Assembly: GCA_016927755.1 (NCBI GenBank)
Contig: JAFGLZ010000265.1
Span: forward strand, 1 to 64,000
From: Phycisphaerae bacterium
Lineage (GTDB): Bacteria; Planctomycetota; Phycisphaerae; UBA1845; JAFGLZ01
DNA length: 64,000 bases
Direction of reading: 5' to 3'
This document shows, one piece after another, positions 27,959 through 37,809 of this stretch (the first letter of the stretch is position 1; each line of letters opens with the position of its first letter). A program made the position numbers and the translations under genes. The notes under the pieces were generated by a model. The model saw only the letters and a program-made list of their open reading frames with translations, had not been told where the DNA came from and made no database searches.

Positions 27959-29140
27959 CTATCCCAAGAACTCGGCCAGGCGGTCGAGGCCCTTGTCGAT
28001 CTGCTTCATACTGGTGGCGAAGCTGAGGCGTACGTTCTGGTCGCAGCCGAAGGCGGCGCCCGGGACGAGGGCGACGTGGGCCTCTTCGAGCGCCTTGGTC
28101 GCGAACTCGACTGAGCCCTTGACGCCGAGTTTTTCGTACGTGGCCGAGACGTTCGGGAACGTGTAGAACGCTCCGGTCGGTCGCACGCAGGTCACGCCCG
28201 GCATGGCGTTCAGCCGCTCGTACATGTGGTTGGCGCGGCGCTCGAATTCCTTGCGCATCTCCTGGACGCATGACTGATCGCCGGTGAGGGCCGCGGCAAG
28301 GGCGTGCTGGCAGAACGTGGGCACGCCGCTGGTGTCCTGCGATTGGATCTTTGCCATGCCCTTGATGATCGGCGCGGGACCGGCGGCGAAGCCCGTCCGC
28401 CAGCCCGTCATGGCGTAGGTCTTGCTTCCCGCGTTGAAGGTGATGGTCTGCTCGTAGGCCTTTGGGCTCACGGCGCCGTAGCTGATGAACTTTTGGTCGC
28501 CGTAGATGAGGTGCTCGTACATCTCGTCGCTGAAGACGAGCAGGTCGCGCTGAGTCAGGACCTCTGCCAGGGCCCGGACCTCATCGGGGGTGTAGCAGAA
28601 GCCGCCGGGGTTGCTCGGGTAATTCAGGACCACGACCTTCGTCCGATCCGTGAGCACGGCCTCGATTTCGCCGGGGGTGAGTTTGAAGCTGTTGGCCTCG
28701 TCGCCGGTGACGAAGACGCTCTTGCCCTCGGCCAGGCGGACCTGCTCGGGGTAGCTGACCCAGTATGGGGCGGGGATGACGACCTCGTCGCCGGGATCGA
28801 GCACGGCCTGGAACGCCAGATACAACGCGTCCTTGCCGCCGATCGTGGCGATGACCTGCGACGGTTCGTAGAGGAGGTCGTTATCGCGTTTGAGCTTCTC
28901 GCAGATCGCCTGTTTGAGCTTGGGGATGCCGTGGGCGGGCTTGGCGTAGCGTGTCTCGCCGGCGTCCAGGGCGTCCTTGGCCGCCTGGATGATGTGCGCG
29001 GGGGTGTCGAAATCGGGCTCTCCGGCGCCGAAGCTGACGACGTCGACGCCCTCTGCCTTGAGGGCCGCGGCCTTGGCGCTGACGGCCAGCGTGGCTGATT
29101 CGGCGAGGCTCTTTACGCGTTGAGAGACGTGATCGCTCAT
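27959..29140 (-). CDS. class I/II aminotransferase (aspartate aminotransferase-like)
   Basis: FGAGEPDFDTPAHI, NYPSNPGGFCYTPDEV, GSKTYAMTGWRTGF. Confidence 0.95.
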   Translation of the reverse strand: MSDHVSQRVKSLAESATLAVSAKAAALKAEGVDVVSFGAGEPDFDTPAHIIQAAKDALDAGETRYAKPAHGIPKLKQAICEKLKRDNDLLYEPSQVIATIGGKDALYLAFQAVLDPGDEVVIPAPYWVSYPEQVRLAEGKSVFVTGDEANSFKLTPGEIEAVLTDRTKVVVLNYPSNPGGFCYTPDEVRALAEVLTQRDLLVFSDEMYEHLIYGDQKFISYGAVSPKAYEQTITFNAGSKTYAMTGWRTGFAAGPAPIIKGMAKIQSQDTSGVPTFCQHALAAALTGDQSCVQEMRKEFERRANHMYERLNAMPGVTCVRPTGAFYTFPNVSATYEKLGVKGSVEFATKALEEAHVALVPGAAFGCDQNVRLSFATSMKQIDKGLDRLAEFLG

Positions 29141-29394
29141 GCTACCCGTGCTCCTGGCTGGTTGGGGCGTACGGGGACCTGATCCATTCCGGGTCCGCCT
29201 CAGATTCGCCGAGAGTGTATGCAAGCCGGATGCGACGGGCAAGCGTTGCGCGGTCCGGGGAGTGGCGAAGCCTCCGGAGGGAGCGTGGGGTCTCGTGTCG
29301 GGGACACTGTCCGGGGAGAGGGGGATGCCGTATGATCGTCTGCTTCGCGCCGGGGGACTTGGTGCCGTCGGGCGTATCCGAGTGAGGGTCTGCG

Positions 29395-30609
29395 TTGAAG
29401 CTGGAACCCATTCGCACGTCAATCCTGCTTGGCTGGCGTCAGCGTCTCGTTTCGCTGTACGTTCCGGTCTTCATGCAGGCCGTCTGCGCGGGGATCTACA
29501 CACTGGTCGTTCCGTTCGAGGTGCACCGTCTCGGCGGCGGGGCGGAGGCCATCGGGGCGGCGGGGGCGCTTTGGACCGGGTCTTACGTGGCATCGCTGTT
29601 GATCGTCGGCGGTCGGATCGACCGGTTCGATCCTCGGTTGCTCGTTCGGATCGGGTTGGTGTGGATCACCGCGGCGATCGCCCTGACGAGCGTGGCCCCG
29701 AACCTGACGGTGTTGTTCACGGCCAGCGCGGCCTATGGTCTCGTGACGGGGCTGTTCTGGCCGCCGATCATGGGCTGGATCTCGACGGGGCACGAGGGTC
29801 TGAGCCTCAACCGGCGTCTGAGCCTTTTCAACGTGAGCTGGTCGAGTGGGATGGTCATCGGGCCGCTCGTGGGCGGGGTGCTGTACAAGGTGGCTCCATG
29901 GGTGCCGTTCGGCTTCGCCATCGGGTGTCTGGTCATCGCCATGATCGTGGTGAACGTGATTCGCTCGCCGGAGGGCTCGCAGCCGCTTGGCCCTGATGCG
30001 GAAGCGGCCGACTACGCCGAGGACGTCGACGCGGTCCGCAACGCCGTCTTCAAGCCAATGGCGCGGATCTCGCATTTCCTCAGCTACGCGGCGATGGGGA
30101 TGTTCCGATATCAGCTTCCGTCGCTGGCGATCGCGCTGGGAATAACGACGGATCTCTTCGGGCGCGTCGGGATGGCGTTGAGTGGGGCTCTGGCGCTGTC
30201 GTTCTGCCTGCTTGGACGAACGCATCGCTGGCACTATCGGTTGGGCGTGTTCCTGGGCGCGCAGATCGCTCTGGCCGGGTCGTGTCTGGCGCTGTTGATC
30301 GTGTCTACGTGGTGGCACATGGCGCTGGTCATGATCGTCGGGGGGGCGTGCGTGGGGGTGACGTACAGCTCGAACCTGTTCTACGGCGTTAGCGGGGGGA
30401 CGCAGCGGGGTCGGTCGATGGCCATCCACGAGTTCATCCTGTCCGTGGGCATCGTCATCGGATCGTTCGGCTCCGGCTGGATTACCGAGCACGTTTCGCT
30501 TCGGATCGTCTATCCGCTCTGCGCGGGGCTCGTCGCGCTGGGGGCGTTGGCACAGGTAGGCATCTTGCTGGCCAAGCGCGCCAGACGACCTCTGGCGGGG
30601 TCCGCGTGA
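29395..30609 (+). CDS. MFS transporter
   Basis: About 12 hydrophobic segments; FMQAVCAGIYTLVVPFEVHRLGGGAEAIGAAGALWTGSYVASLLIVGGRIDRFDPR. Confidence 0.88.
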   Translation: MKLEPIRTSILLGWRQRLVSLYVPVFMQAVCAGIYTLVVPFEVHRLGGGAEAIGAAGALWTGSYVASLLIVGGRIDRFDPRLLVRIGLVWITAAIALTSVAPNLTVLFTASAAYGLVTGLFWPPIMGWISTGHEGLSLNRRLSLFNVSWSSGMVIGPLVGGVLYKVAPWVPFGFAIGCLVIAMIVVNVIRSPEGSQPLGPDAEAADYAEDVDAVRNAVFKPMARISHFLSYAAMGMFRYQLPSLAIALGITTDLFGRVGMALSGALALSFCLLGRTHRWHYRLGVFLGAQIALAGSCLALLIVSTWWHMALVMIVGGACVGVTYSSNLFYGVSGGTQRGRSMAIHEFILSVGIVIGSFGSGWITEHVSLRIVYPLCAGLVALGALAQVGILLAKRARRPLAGSA

Positions 30610-30689
30610 CATGCCGTGACGGTTCTGGTACTGATGCCGGCATTCGAAGCGAGGACAACAGCCCGGCGCGGGCAACGGAGGATACGACG

Positions 30690-31472
30690 ATGAAGAAGGT
30701 GCGCTATGAGGACATGCTTCCGTATGAGATCGTGCCCGCGCGGCTCGAGAAGGCGGTGGCGTATCTGCCGCTGGGCGGTCTCGAGTGGCACGGGGAGCAC
30801 ATGGCGGTCGGGAACGACGCGTTGAAGGCGCATCGTCTCTGCGAGCTGGCAGCGGCGCGGGGCGGGGGTCTGGCCATGCCGGTTCTGTGGTACGGCGAGC
30901 CGCGCGTGAGTCATCTGATGGAGTCGAATGCCGAGGACCGGGCCGACATCATCGGGGCGATGAAGCTCGACCCGGCGCACTTCGTCACGGCGAAGGAGGA
31001 GAATCCGTTCGGCACGTCGGCCGAGGAGCAGGAGGAGTTTTACCGGAAGCTCATCCGGCACACCCTCGTTCAGATCCACACGCTGGGGTTCAAGGCGATC
31101 GTTATCTTGACGGGGCACTATCCGCTCTATGACTGGGTCCAGCCGGTGGTGGAGACCTTCAACGCCGAGCGCAATGATTGCCAGGCGTTCGTCGGGATCG
31201 AGTTTCACTACGACGTTGCCGCCCTGGGCGAGGACAAGATCGGCGGCGACCACGCGGCCAAGTGGGAGACGTCGTACCTCATGGCCCTGCGCCCGGAGTG
31301 CGTGGACATGAGCGTGTTTCAGGGACGCCCCGCCGACGAGCGATTGATCGGGGTGGGTGGGGAGGATCCACGCGTCCATGCGAGCAAGCGGCTCGGCCAG
31401 GCCGCGTGCGACCTGATCGTCAGGGGCATGATCGAGAAGGGGGAGGAGCTACTCGAGAAGGCGAAGGCATGA
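30690..31472 (+). CDS. creatininase-family protein
   Basis: YLPLGGLEWHGEHMAVGNDALKAHRLCELAAARGGG...VILTGHYPLYD...GGDHAAKWETSYLMALRPECVD. Confidence 0.93.
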   Translation: MKKVRYEDMLPYEIVPARLEKAVAYLPLGGLEWHGEHMAVGNDALKAHRLCELAAARGGGLAMPVLWYGEPRVSHLMESNAEDRADIIGAMKLDPAHFVTAKEENPFGTSAEEQEEFYRKLIRHTLVQIHTLGFKAIVILTGHYPLYDWVQPVVETFNAERNDCQAFVGIEFHYDVAALGEDKIGGDHAAKWETSYLMALRPECVDMSVFQGRPADERLIGVGGEDPRVHASKRLGQAACDLIVRGMIEKGEELLEKAKA

Positions 31473-31500
31473 CGCGGCCACCTGGCATGGCGTAAAAGCG

Positions 31501-31529
31501 ACCGTCGCCGCCTAGGAGGCGGCGACGGT
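31501..31529. terminator. perfect 12-bp stem hairpin downstream of creatininase gene (possible terminator, no T-tract)
   Basis: accgtcgccgcc-tagga-ggcggcgacggt. Confidence 0.55.
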
Positions 31530-31989
31530 TCGGGCGCGGTACTTAGGGATGGCAAGAGAAGGCTTAAGGAAAGAAGGTTTCGTTGGGTGTTCTGCTAACT
31601 CCTATGTATTTCAAGCTCCCACTCCCTCCAGAGTCTCCCGCCGAGGCGACCTGCTTTTCAGCGGTCTGTCCCAGGCTCGGCAGGCTACTGGGTGGTTCCC
31701 TCATTGCGTGAATAGATGGGCAAGGCTTGTGCCAGAAGCGGCGGATTGCTGGACGATTGGGGGCGAAGAAACAGTTCAGGGCACGGTCCTAGTACGCAAG
31801 TAGTTCCTTGATTGATGTTTAAGATCAGAGAAAAAAAGTCCGGTCTTGCCACCCGCCGGACGCTAATCCGTCACTTGCGGGTATCGTGCTGAATATTCCC
31901 CAGCCCAGTTCCCCAGTTTTGGGCAATGGGGCTGCTTTCCTCGGTCTTCTCTGCTCCGATAGGGCTCCCGTGAGGGTCGTGGCGAGCGG

Positions 31990-33141
31990 TCAAGTCCGAT
32001 GAATCCGGACGAACACGTTGCCGGGTAACCGCCTGACCCGCCGCTTGAGCTGGAGCGTCGTCAGGGAGGCCGCGACCTCAGCGGCCGATAACCCCGATGC
32101 ATCGACGATCATCTCGATGGGCAGGGGTTCGTCGCTCAACGCATCGAAGGCTTTGCGTTCGCGGTCGGTCAATGCTGGTAATGGGGCATCCTGGTCGGGC
32201 GTATCGGGGACGCCCTTCCGTGGTTCCTCGCCGGAGAGGATCCGCCCGACCTCGCCTAGATCGTCGAGGATGTCGGCCGTGCACATGACCAGTCGGCCCA
32301 TGCCCTCGCGTATCAGGATGTTCGGCCCGCGGCTCATCGGGGCGTCGCACTGGCCGGGGAGGGCGAAGACCTCGCGGTTGTAGTCGTTGGCGTGGCGGGC
32401 GGTGATCATTGCTCCGCTCCGCTCGGAGCCTTCGACGACGAGGGTTCCCAGGGACATTCCGGCGATGATGCGATTGCGGCGGGGGAAGTTGCCGGCCTCC
32501 GGGGCAGTGGCCATGGGCAGCTCGCTGACGACGGCGCCCGAGGCGGCAATCGCCTCGGCAAGCTCGCGGTGCCGAGGGGGATAGATGTCGCTCAATCCGT
32601 TGCCGAGGACGGCGACGGTTCGTCCGCCGGAGGCGAGGGCCCCCTGATGCGCGGATGCGTCGACGCCGTAGGCCAGGCCGGAGATGATCGTCATGCCCAG
32701 GGACGCGAGGCTGCCGGCGTAGTGGCCTGCGTGCTCCTGGCCGTGGTACGTCGGGCGGCGGCTTCCGACGATGGCCAGGGAGACGCCATCCTGCTTCTGG
32801 AGCCGGCCTTTGACGTACAGGCAGACGGGGGCGTCGGGGATGTGTTTAAGCAGCGGCGGGTACTCCTCGTCTTGGGGGCAGACGATGCGGACGCCGTGCT
32901 TGGCGGCGAGGTCGATCTCCCGCTCGGGCTCATCCGACCGGGCGGCGTGGCGAATGGCCTCGGCGATCTTCGGCCCGACGCCGTCGACCCTCCGAAGCGC
33001 GTCGGCCGAGGTTGACAGGACCTCCTCGACGCTGCCGATTCGCTCGATGAGCTTCGACAGCGTGATGGGCCCGACTCCATCGGCCAGATGGAGGCGGAGG
33101 TAGACTCGCGCGGTCTGCGAGATTGTCGGTGGGTCGGACAC
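31990..33141 (-). CDS. dprA: DNA processing protein DprA
   Basis: AIVGSRRPTYHGQEHAGHYAGSLASLGMTIISGLAYGVDASAHQGAL...TVAVLGNGLSDIYPPRHREL...FPRRNRIIAGMSLGTLVVEGSERSGAMITA; GTG start at 33141 preferred over 460-aa ORF start. Confidence 0.97.
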   Translation of the reverse strand: MSDPPTISQTARVYLRLHLADGVGPITLSKLIERIGSVEEVLSTSADALRRVDGVGPKIAEAIRHAARSDEPEREIDLAAKHGVRIVCPQDEEYPPLLKHIPDAPVCLYVKGRLQKQDGVSLAIVGSRRPTYHGQEHAGHYAGSLASLGMTIISGLAYGVDASAHQGALASGGRTVAVLGNGLSDIYPPRHRELAEAIAASGAVVSELPMATAPEAGNFPRRNRIIAGMSLGTLVVEGSERSGAMITARHANDYNREVFALPGQCDAPMSRGPNILIREGMGRLVMCTADILDDLGEVGRILSGEEPRKGVPDTPDQDAPLPALTDRERKAFDALSDEPLPIEMIVDASGLSAAEVAASLTTLQLKRRVRRLPGNVFVRIHRT

Positions 33142-33283
33142 GGGCTGTTCCCTCAAGGCTGCCAGGCGATTATGGCGGTCCGTGGCGTCGGGGGGAAGAA
33201 AAAACTTGCGTTGACCCACCGGGTGTGACAAGAATCTTGGGCATTGTGGCACATGCATTTCCGTGGCGCGAGGGAGTCTTGCG

Positions 33284-33856
33284 ATGAATCGCGATGAGGC
33301 CTGGCAGTTGCTGAATGAATTCACGAAGAACGAGTCGCTCCTGAAGCACGGCTTGGCTGTCGAGGCGGCCATGGCCCACTACGCTCGGCACTTCGGCGAG
33401 GACGAGGAGCTTTGGCGGGTCGTGGGTCTGATCCACGATTTCGACTATGAGCGGTGGCCCGATCCGGCGGATCACTCCCAGCGCGGAGCGGAGATCCTTC
33501 GCGAGCGGGGCGTCGACGAGACCATCGTCGGGGCCGTCCTGAGTCACGCCGAGTGGAACCGCCAGGAGTATCCGCTCGACAGTCCGCTCCGCAAGGCGCT
33601 CTCTGCCGTGGACGAGCTTTGCGGGTTCATCACGGCCTGCGCGCTTGTTCGTCCGGGGCGGCTGGAGGGTCTGGCGCCCAAGAGCGTCCGGAAGAAGATG
33701 AAGACGCCTGCGTTCGCCGCGGCCGTTTCTCGGGACGACATCGCGCAAGGCGCGGAACTGCTGGGGATCGAGCTGAACGACCACATCGCGCACGTCGTCG
33801 AGGCGATGCAGTCGGCGTCCGAGCCGTTGGGGCTGGCGCCGGAGCCGGGGCAATAG
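33284..33856 (+). CDS. HD-domain protein
   Basis: LKHGLAVEAAMAHYARHFGEDEELWRVVGLIHDFDYERWPDPADHSQRGAEIL. Confidence 0.9.
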   Translation: MNRDEAWQLLNEFTKNESLLKHGLAVEAAMAHYARHFGEDEELWRVVGLIHDFDYERWPDPADHSQRGAEILRERGVDETIVGAVLSHAEWNRQEYPLDSPLRKALSAVDELCGFITACALVRPGRLEGLAPKSVRKKMKTPAFAAAVSRDDIAQGAELLGIELNDHIAHVVEAMQSASEPLGLAPEPGQ

Positions 33857-33911
33857 CGTCCAGGCGCGTCGCGGCTGGTGTGGACTGAGTGCTCCAAGCG
33901 GAGGCTGCGCG

Positions 33912-35300
33912 ATGAACGGTTTCTTGCGGATCGGGATGATGGCGTTGCTGGTGCTGACGAGTGGTTCGCTCTCCATGGGAGCCGAGGGGGACTCGGAGAA
34001 GAACCGGATCAAGCCGTACGCCGAGAATCCGCACTACTGGCAGTACAAGGGCAAGCCCGTGCTCCTGCTCGGCGGGTCTGTGGAGGACAACCTGTTTCAG
34101 ATTCCTGACTTGGTCCCGCATTTGGAGCTGCTGGCCTCTGTCGGCGGGAACTATGTCCGCAACACGATGTCATCGCGCGACCCGGGCAACGTTCAGCCGT
34201 TCGCCAAGGTGGAGGGCAAGTACGATCTGGAGCGGCTGAATCCGGAGTACTGGCGGCGGTTCGAGACGTTCCTGGCCGAGACCGCCAAGCGGGACATCAT
34301 CGTCCAGATCGAGGTTTGGGCGACGTTTGACTACTATCGGGAGCTCTGGGCCGGCGGTCCGTTCAATCCGAGGAACAACGTCAATTACACCGTCGAGGCG
34401 TCACGCCTGCCCGTGGAGGTCAACAGCCATCCCGTTAGGGCTCAAAACGACTTCTTCCGCTCGGTTCCCGGGGCGAAGGATCTCAAGGTGGTTCGCAAGC
34501 ACCAAGAGCGGTTCGTGTCCGAGATCCTGGCCCACAGCCTCCGGTACGACCACGTCTTGTACTGCATGGACAACGAGACGGCGGTTGGGCCCGAGTGGGG
34601 TGCGTATTGGGCGACGTTCATCCGTCAGAGCGCGGCCAAGCAAGGCAAGCAGGTGGAGGTGACGGAGATGTGGGATCCCTGGGACATCCGGCACCCGAAG
34701 CACCAGGCGACGATCGATCACCCGGAGACGTACACGTTCATCGACGTCTCACAGAACAACCACCAGAAGGGTCAGGCCCACTACGACAACCCGCAGTGGT
34801 TACGGGCGAGGATCAAGGACCACCCGCGACCCATCAACAGCATCAAGATCTACGGCGCCGACGGCGGACGGTTCGGCAACAGCCGGGACGGCATCGAGCG
34901 GTTCTGGCGAAACATCTTCGGCGGGTTGGCGGCGGTGAGGTTCCATCGTCCCGATTCCGGCATTGGGCTGAGCGAGAAGGCGCAGCGGATGATTCGATCC
35001 GCCAGAACGGTGACCGACGCGTTTGACCTGTTCGCGTGCGAGCCGCGCAACGACCTGCTCTCGGACCGCCAGCCCAACGAGGCGTACTGCCTGGCGAATG
35101 CGTCCGGCGAGTGCGTCGTCTACTTTCCGGCGGAGGGCCAAGTCGCGGTCAAGCCGATCAAGCAGGCCGGCGGATGGCAGGCGCGATGGTTCAACATCGA
35201 CGCGGGGGCATGGTCGGCGGCGCGGACGGTTGCCGGGCAGACCGTCGCCCTGCAAACACCGGGGAAGGGTCAGTGGGCGGCGGTGGTGAAGCCTCAGTGA
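33912..35300 (+). CDS. secreted glycoside-hydrolase-like (TIM-barrel) protein
   Basis: Signal peptide MNGFLRIGMMALLVLTSGSLSMGA; GGNYVRNTMSSRD, YDHVLYCMDNETAVGPEW, GADGGRFGNSRDGIERFWRNIFGGLAAVRFHRPDSG. Confidence 0.75.
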   Translation: MNGFLRIGMMALLVLTSGSLSMGAEGDSEKNRIKPYAENPHYWQYKGKPVLLLGGSVEDNLFQIPDLVPHLELLASVGGNYVRNTMSSRDPGNVQPFAKVEGKYDLERLNPEYWRRFETFLAETAKRDIIVQIEVWATFDYYRELWAGGPFNPRNNVNYTVEASRLPVEVNSHPVRAQNDFFRSVPGAKDLKVVRKHQERFVSEILAHSLRYDHVLYCMDNETAVGPEWGAYWATFIRQSAAKQGKQVEVTEMWDPWDIRHPKHQATIDHPETYTFIDVSQNNHQKGQAHYDNPQWLRARIKDHPRPINSIKIYGADGGRFGNSRDGIERFWRNIFGGLAAVRFHRPDSGIGLSEKAQRMIRSARTVTDAFDLFACEPRNDLLSDRQPNEAYCLANASGECVVYFPAEGQVAVKPIKQAGGWQARWFNIDAGAWSAARTVAGQTVALQTPGKGQWAAVVKPQ

Positions 35301-35304
35301 CGGC

Positions 35305-36537
35305 TTACTTGGGCGGCTGGTATCTGGCCTTGAACCATCGCAGGACGATATCTTCCGCCGGGGAGTCGTTTCCGAGGGTCCGTTCGATGAAGCCGATGTC
35401 CTGACCGAAAATGACCCGCCTCATCAGGTTCTCCTGAGGTTGGTGCTTTGGACCCAGCCCCGATCGGGTGACCGAGGGGAGCACGGCGACGCAGTCCCAC
35501 TCCGGCTTGCCGAAGGAGAGGCTCCAGTTGAGCACCCAAGAGTAGGAGCGGATCAGCTTCTCGACGTCGTCAGGCAGGGCGTCTGGGGGGACGGCCACGA
35601 TGACCAGGTCGGGCTTCTGGTCTCGAATGCCCTTGGACCAGGGCTCGATCTCCGCCAGGGACTTGCCCGCGACGGGGCAGGAGACCACGGTGACCTTCGA
35701 CTTGGGATTCAACTTGGCCAGGACGCGAGGGAGGATCTGATCGTACGGCGGCATGGCGATCAGCTTGATCGGCTTGCCACCGGCGAGCAGGGCGGCCGTG
35801 TGGGGGATACACGGCTCAACCGCTCGGACGTCGGCCAGCGAGACCCGCTTGCCGCTGATCACCTGGGCGATGTCCTCGGCGAAGAGCTTGTGACCGTTCA
35901 TGTTCGGATGGATAGTCTCGCTCATGAGCAGCTTCCACTCGGTCGGGTCCTTGGCTCGAACCGCCTCGTAGGAGGCGTAGCAGTCGCAGAGCGGGACCTT
36001 CATTTCCTTGGCCACGTCGCGGACTGTCTCGGCGAAGGCCGCCAGGCGATCCACGGGACGGTTCCCGTCCTCCGGATAGATCGAGTTGGGCGTGCAGAGG
36101 ATCACCTCGGCGCCCACACGTTGGCACTGCGTGACGATGTTCTTGAGGTTCTCGGCGTAGTCGCCACGCTTGACGCGGGTCACGTCGTTCATGCCGAACA
36201 TGATCACGACAAGATGGGGCTTCTTGTCCAGCACGTCCTTCTGGATTCGCGCGAGGGCGTTCACGGTGGTGTGGCCGCTAATGCCGGCGTTGATCATCTG
36301 GAGCTTCGCGTTGGGATAGATTCGCTGCAGGGCGATGCCGAGCATGTCGCACCAGGCCCGGTTTCCGCCGGTGTGGTAGTAGGCGCCGGTGATGCTGTCG
36401 CCGAAGCAGACGATGCGAACCGTTTCCTTACCGGCGTTGAGGAGGTCGGCGGTCTTGGGCACGGGCGACTGCTGCTCGGCCGCCGCCATCGGGCCGGTGA
36501 TCGTGATGAGAACCAGTGCCGTCAGTTTGGTCTTCAT
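35305..36537 (-). CDS. secreted SGNH/GDSL hydrolase
   Basis: VRIVCFGDSITGAYYHTGG, NAGISGHTTVNALARI, VVIMFGMNDVTR, DTIHPN-like ETIHPNMNGHKLFAEDIAQVI. Confidence 0.93.
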   Translation of the reverse strand: MKTKLTALVLITITGPMAAAEQQSPVPKTADLLNAGKETVRIVCFGDSITGAYYHTGGNRAWCDMLGIALQRIYPNAKLQMINAGISGHTTVNALARIQKDVLDKKPHLVVIMFGMNDVTRVKRGDYAENLKNIVTQCQRVGAEVILCTPNSIYPEDGNRPVDRLAAFAETVRDVAKEMKVPLCDCYASYEAVRAKDPTEWKLLMSETIHPNMNGHKLFAEDIAQVISGKRVSLADVRAVEPCIPHTAALLAGGKPIKLIAMPPYDQILPRVLAKLNPKSKVTVVSCPVAGKSLAEIEPWSKGIRDQKPDLVIVAVPPDALPDDVEKLIRSYSWVLNWSLSFGKPEWDCVAVLPSVTRSGLGPKHQPQENLMRRVIFGQDIGFIERTLGNDSPAEDIVLRWFKARYQPPK

Positions 36538-36579
36538 GATACGTCCCTATTCGGAAAGGCTTTCCTCTTATAACGTGCG

Positions 36580-37398
36580 TTAGACGATGGCATTGCCCCC
36601 GAGTCGCGTTGGCGTGGCATCGCCCATCGCGGCGCGGAGGTGCGTCAGGTCATGCTCCAGGCTGAGGGTCGCGGCCCGGAGGTCAGTACTATGGACGATC
36701 AGGTTCATCCCGGCCTCGATCCATTCGACCTCCTGGTCGAGATTCTGCCAGAAGAAGTGTACGCCCGCGCCGATACCCGCGGCTCGGGCCGTATTCAGGA
36801 TTGTCCTGATGGCCGTGCCGTATTCGTCGGTCTGGTACTGCTCTGGATTACCTAGGTTGACCGAAAGATCGTGCGGGCCGACGAGGACCGCGTCCAGGCC
36901 CTCGACGCCGACCAAGTCGGATAGGGCCTCGATGGCGGGGACGCTTTCGACGTTGATGATGGCCACGCCGCCTGCGTTTCTGCTGTCGAGGTACTCGAAG
37001 CACTTCTCGGACGGCGCCTGCCCTCGCTCGAGCAGGTCCGCGAGTCGCTTGCCTTTGAGCGGGCGACGCCTGATCGCCCCGACGAGGTCTCGCACCTGCT
37101 CGGGCCGCTCGACGTAGGGGAAGATCACCCCGTGCGCCCCGGCGTCCATCATCATCGTCGCCAGATATGGATTCGGTTCCGGCACGCGGACGATCGGGGC
37201 CAGTCCGACGCCGGCGTAGGCCAGGCACATCCAGGCGACCCGTTCGCGGTCGATGGCGATGTGCTCGGTGTCGATGAAGACGAAATCGAGCGGCAGGCCG
37301 GTGATCACCGGGGGCCACTTGGTGGACGTCGAGGTGATCAGGGTGCCATACACGCGCTGGCCCACGTGGAGGGCCTCGCGCATCTGCTGTCCGTTCAT
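36580..37398 (-). CDS. HpcH/HpaI-family aldolase
   Basis: VYGTLITSTSTKWPPVITGLPLDFVFIDTEHIAIDRERVAWMCLAYAGVGLAPIVRVPEPNPYLATMMMDAGAHGVIFPYVERPEQ; VGPHDLSVNLG. Confidence 0.95.
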   Translation of the reverse strand: MNGQQMREALHVGQRVYGTLITSTSTKWPPVITGLPLDFVFIDTEHIAIDRERVAWMCLAYAGVGLAPIVRVPEPNPYLATMMMDAGAHGVIFPYVERPEQVRDLVGAIRRRPLKGKRLADLLERGQAPSEKCFEYLDSRNAGGVAIINVESVPAIEALSDLVGVEGLDAVLVGPHDLSVNLGNPEQYQTDEYGTAIRTILNTARAAGIGAGVHFFWQNLDQEVEWIEAGMNLIVHSTDLRAATLSLEHDLTHLRAAMGDATPTRLGGNAIV

Positions 37399-37481
37399 GG
37401 TGCTCTCCGCGTTTTTCCGAGACGGTATCGTCGTCGCCGGAGACGGATCGGTCAAGGCGGGCGGCGCGTGCGGGGCATTCG

Positions 37482-37805
37482 TCAGTCTTCCTCCGTCGTG
37501 GGTGCGTTCGGGGGAGGGCAAGCGTCGTGGCGGTCACACGAGGAGTCCCGGTGAGATCTGGAGAACCGGAGTATCCGTCTTCTGAGTGAGATGATGACCG
37601 CCATGACGGCGCCCAGCAGGCCCGCGCCGGCGGCGCCGCCGCCACAGCCGGGTTGGCCGCAGAAGGGGCACACCGACATCGGGCCCAAGACCGCGAACAT
37701 GCCGCCCCACCAGCCGAGGAACCGGAGGAACGGCGCCAAGTATCGCGAACGCCTCAAGCGTCGACCGATCGAGGCGAGGCGTGTTGTTTTCTGATTCGGC
37801 TCCAA
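37482..37805 (-). CDS. small membrane protein, unknown
   Basis: 107-aa ORF with hydrophobic segment around SVCPFCGQPGCGGGAAGAGLLGAVMAVII; no other feature in this interval. Confidence 0.4.
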   Translation of the reverse strand: MEPNQKTTRLASIGRRLRRSRYLAPFLRFLGWWGGMFAVLGPMSVCPFCGQPGCGGGAAGAGLLGAVMAVIISLRRRILRFSRSHRDSSCDRHDACPPPNAPTTEED

Positions 37806-37809
37806 TCGG

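Noticed and set aside
29419-30675. Minus-strand ORF 418 aa
   Set aside because: Antisense to the MFS transporter with clear TM pattern
31549-31803. 84-aa plus-strand ORF
   Set aside because: No recognisable domain, signal or ribosome site; more likely part of a non-coding island
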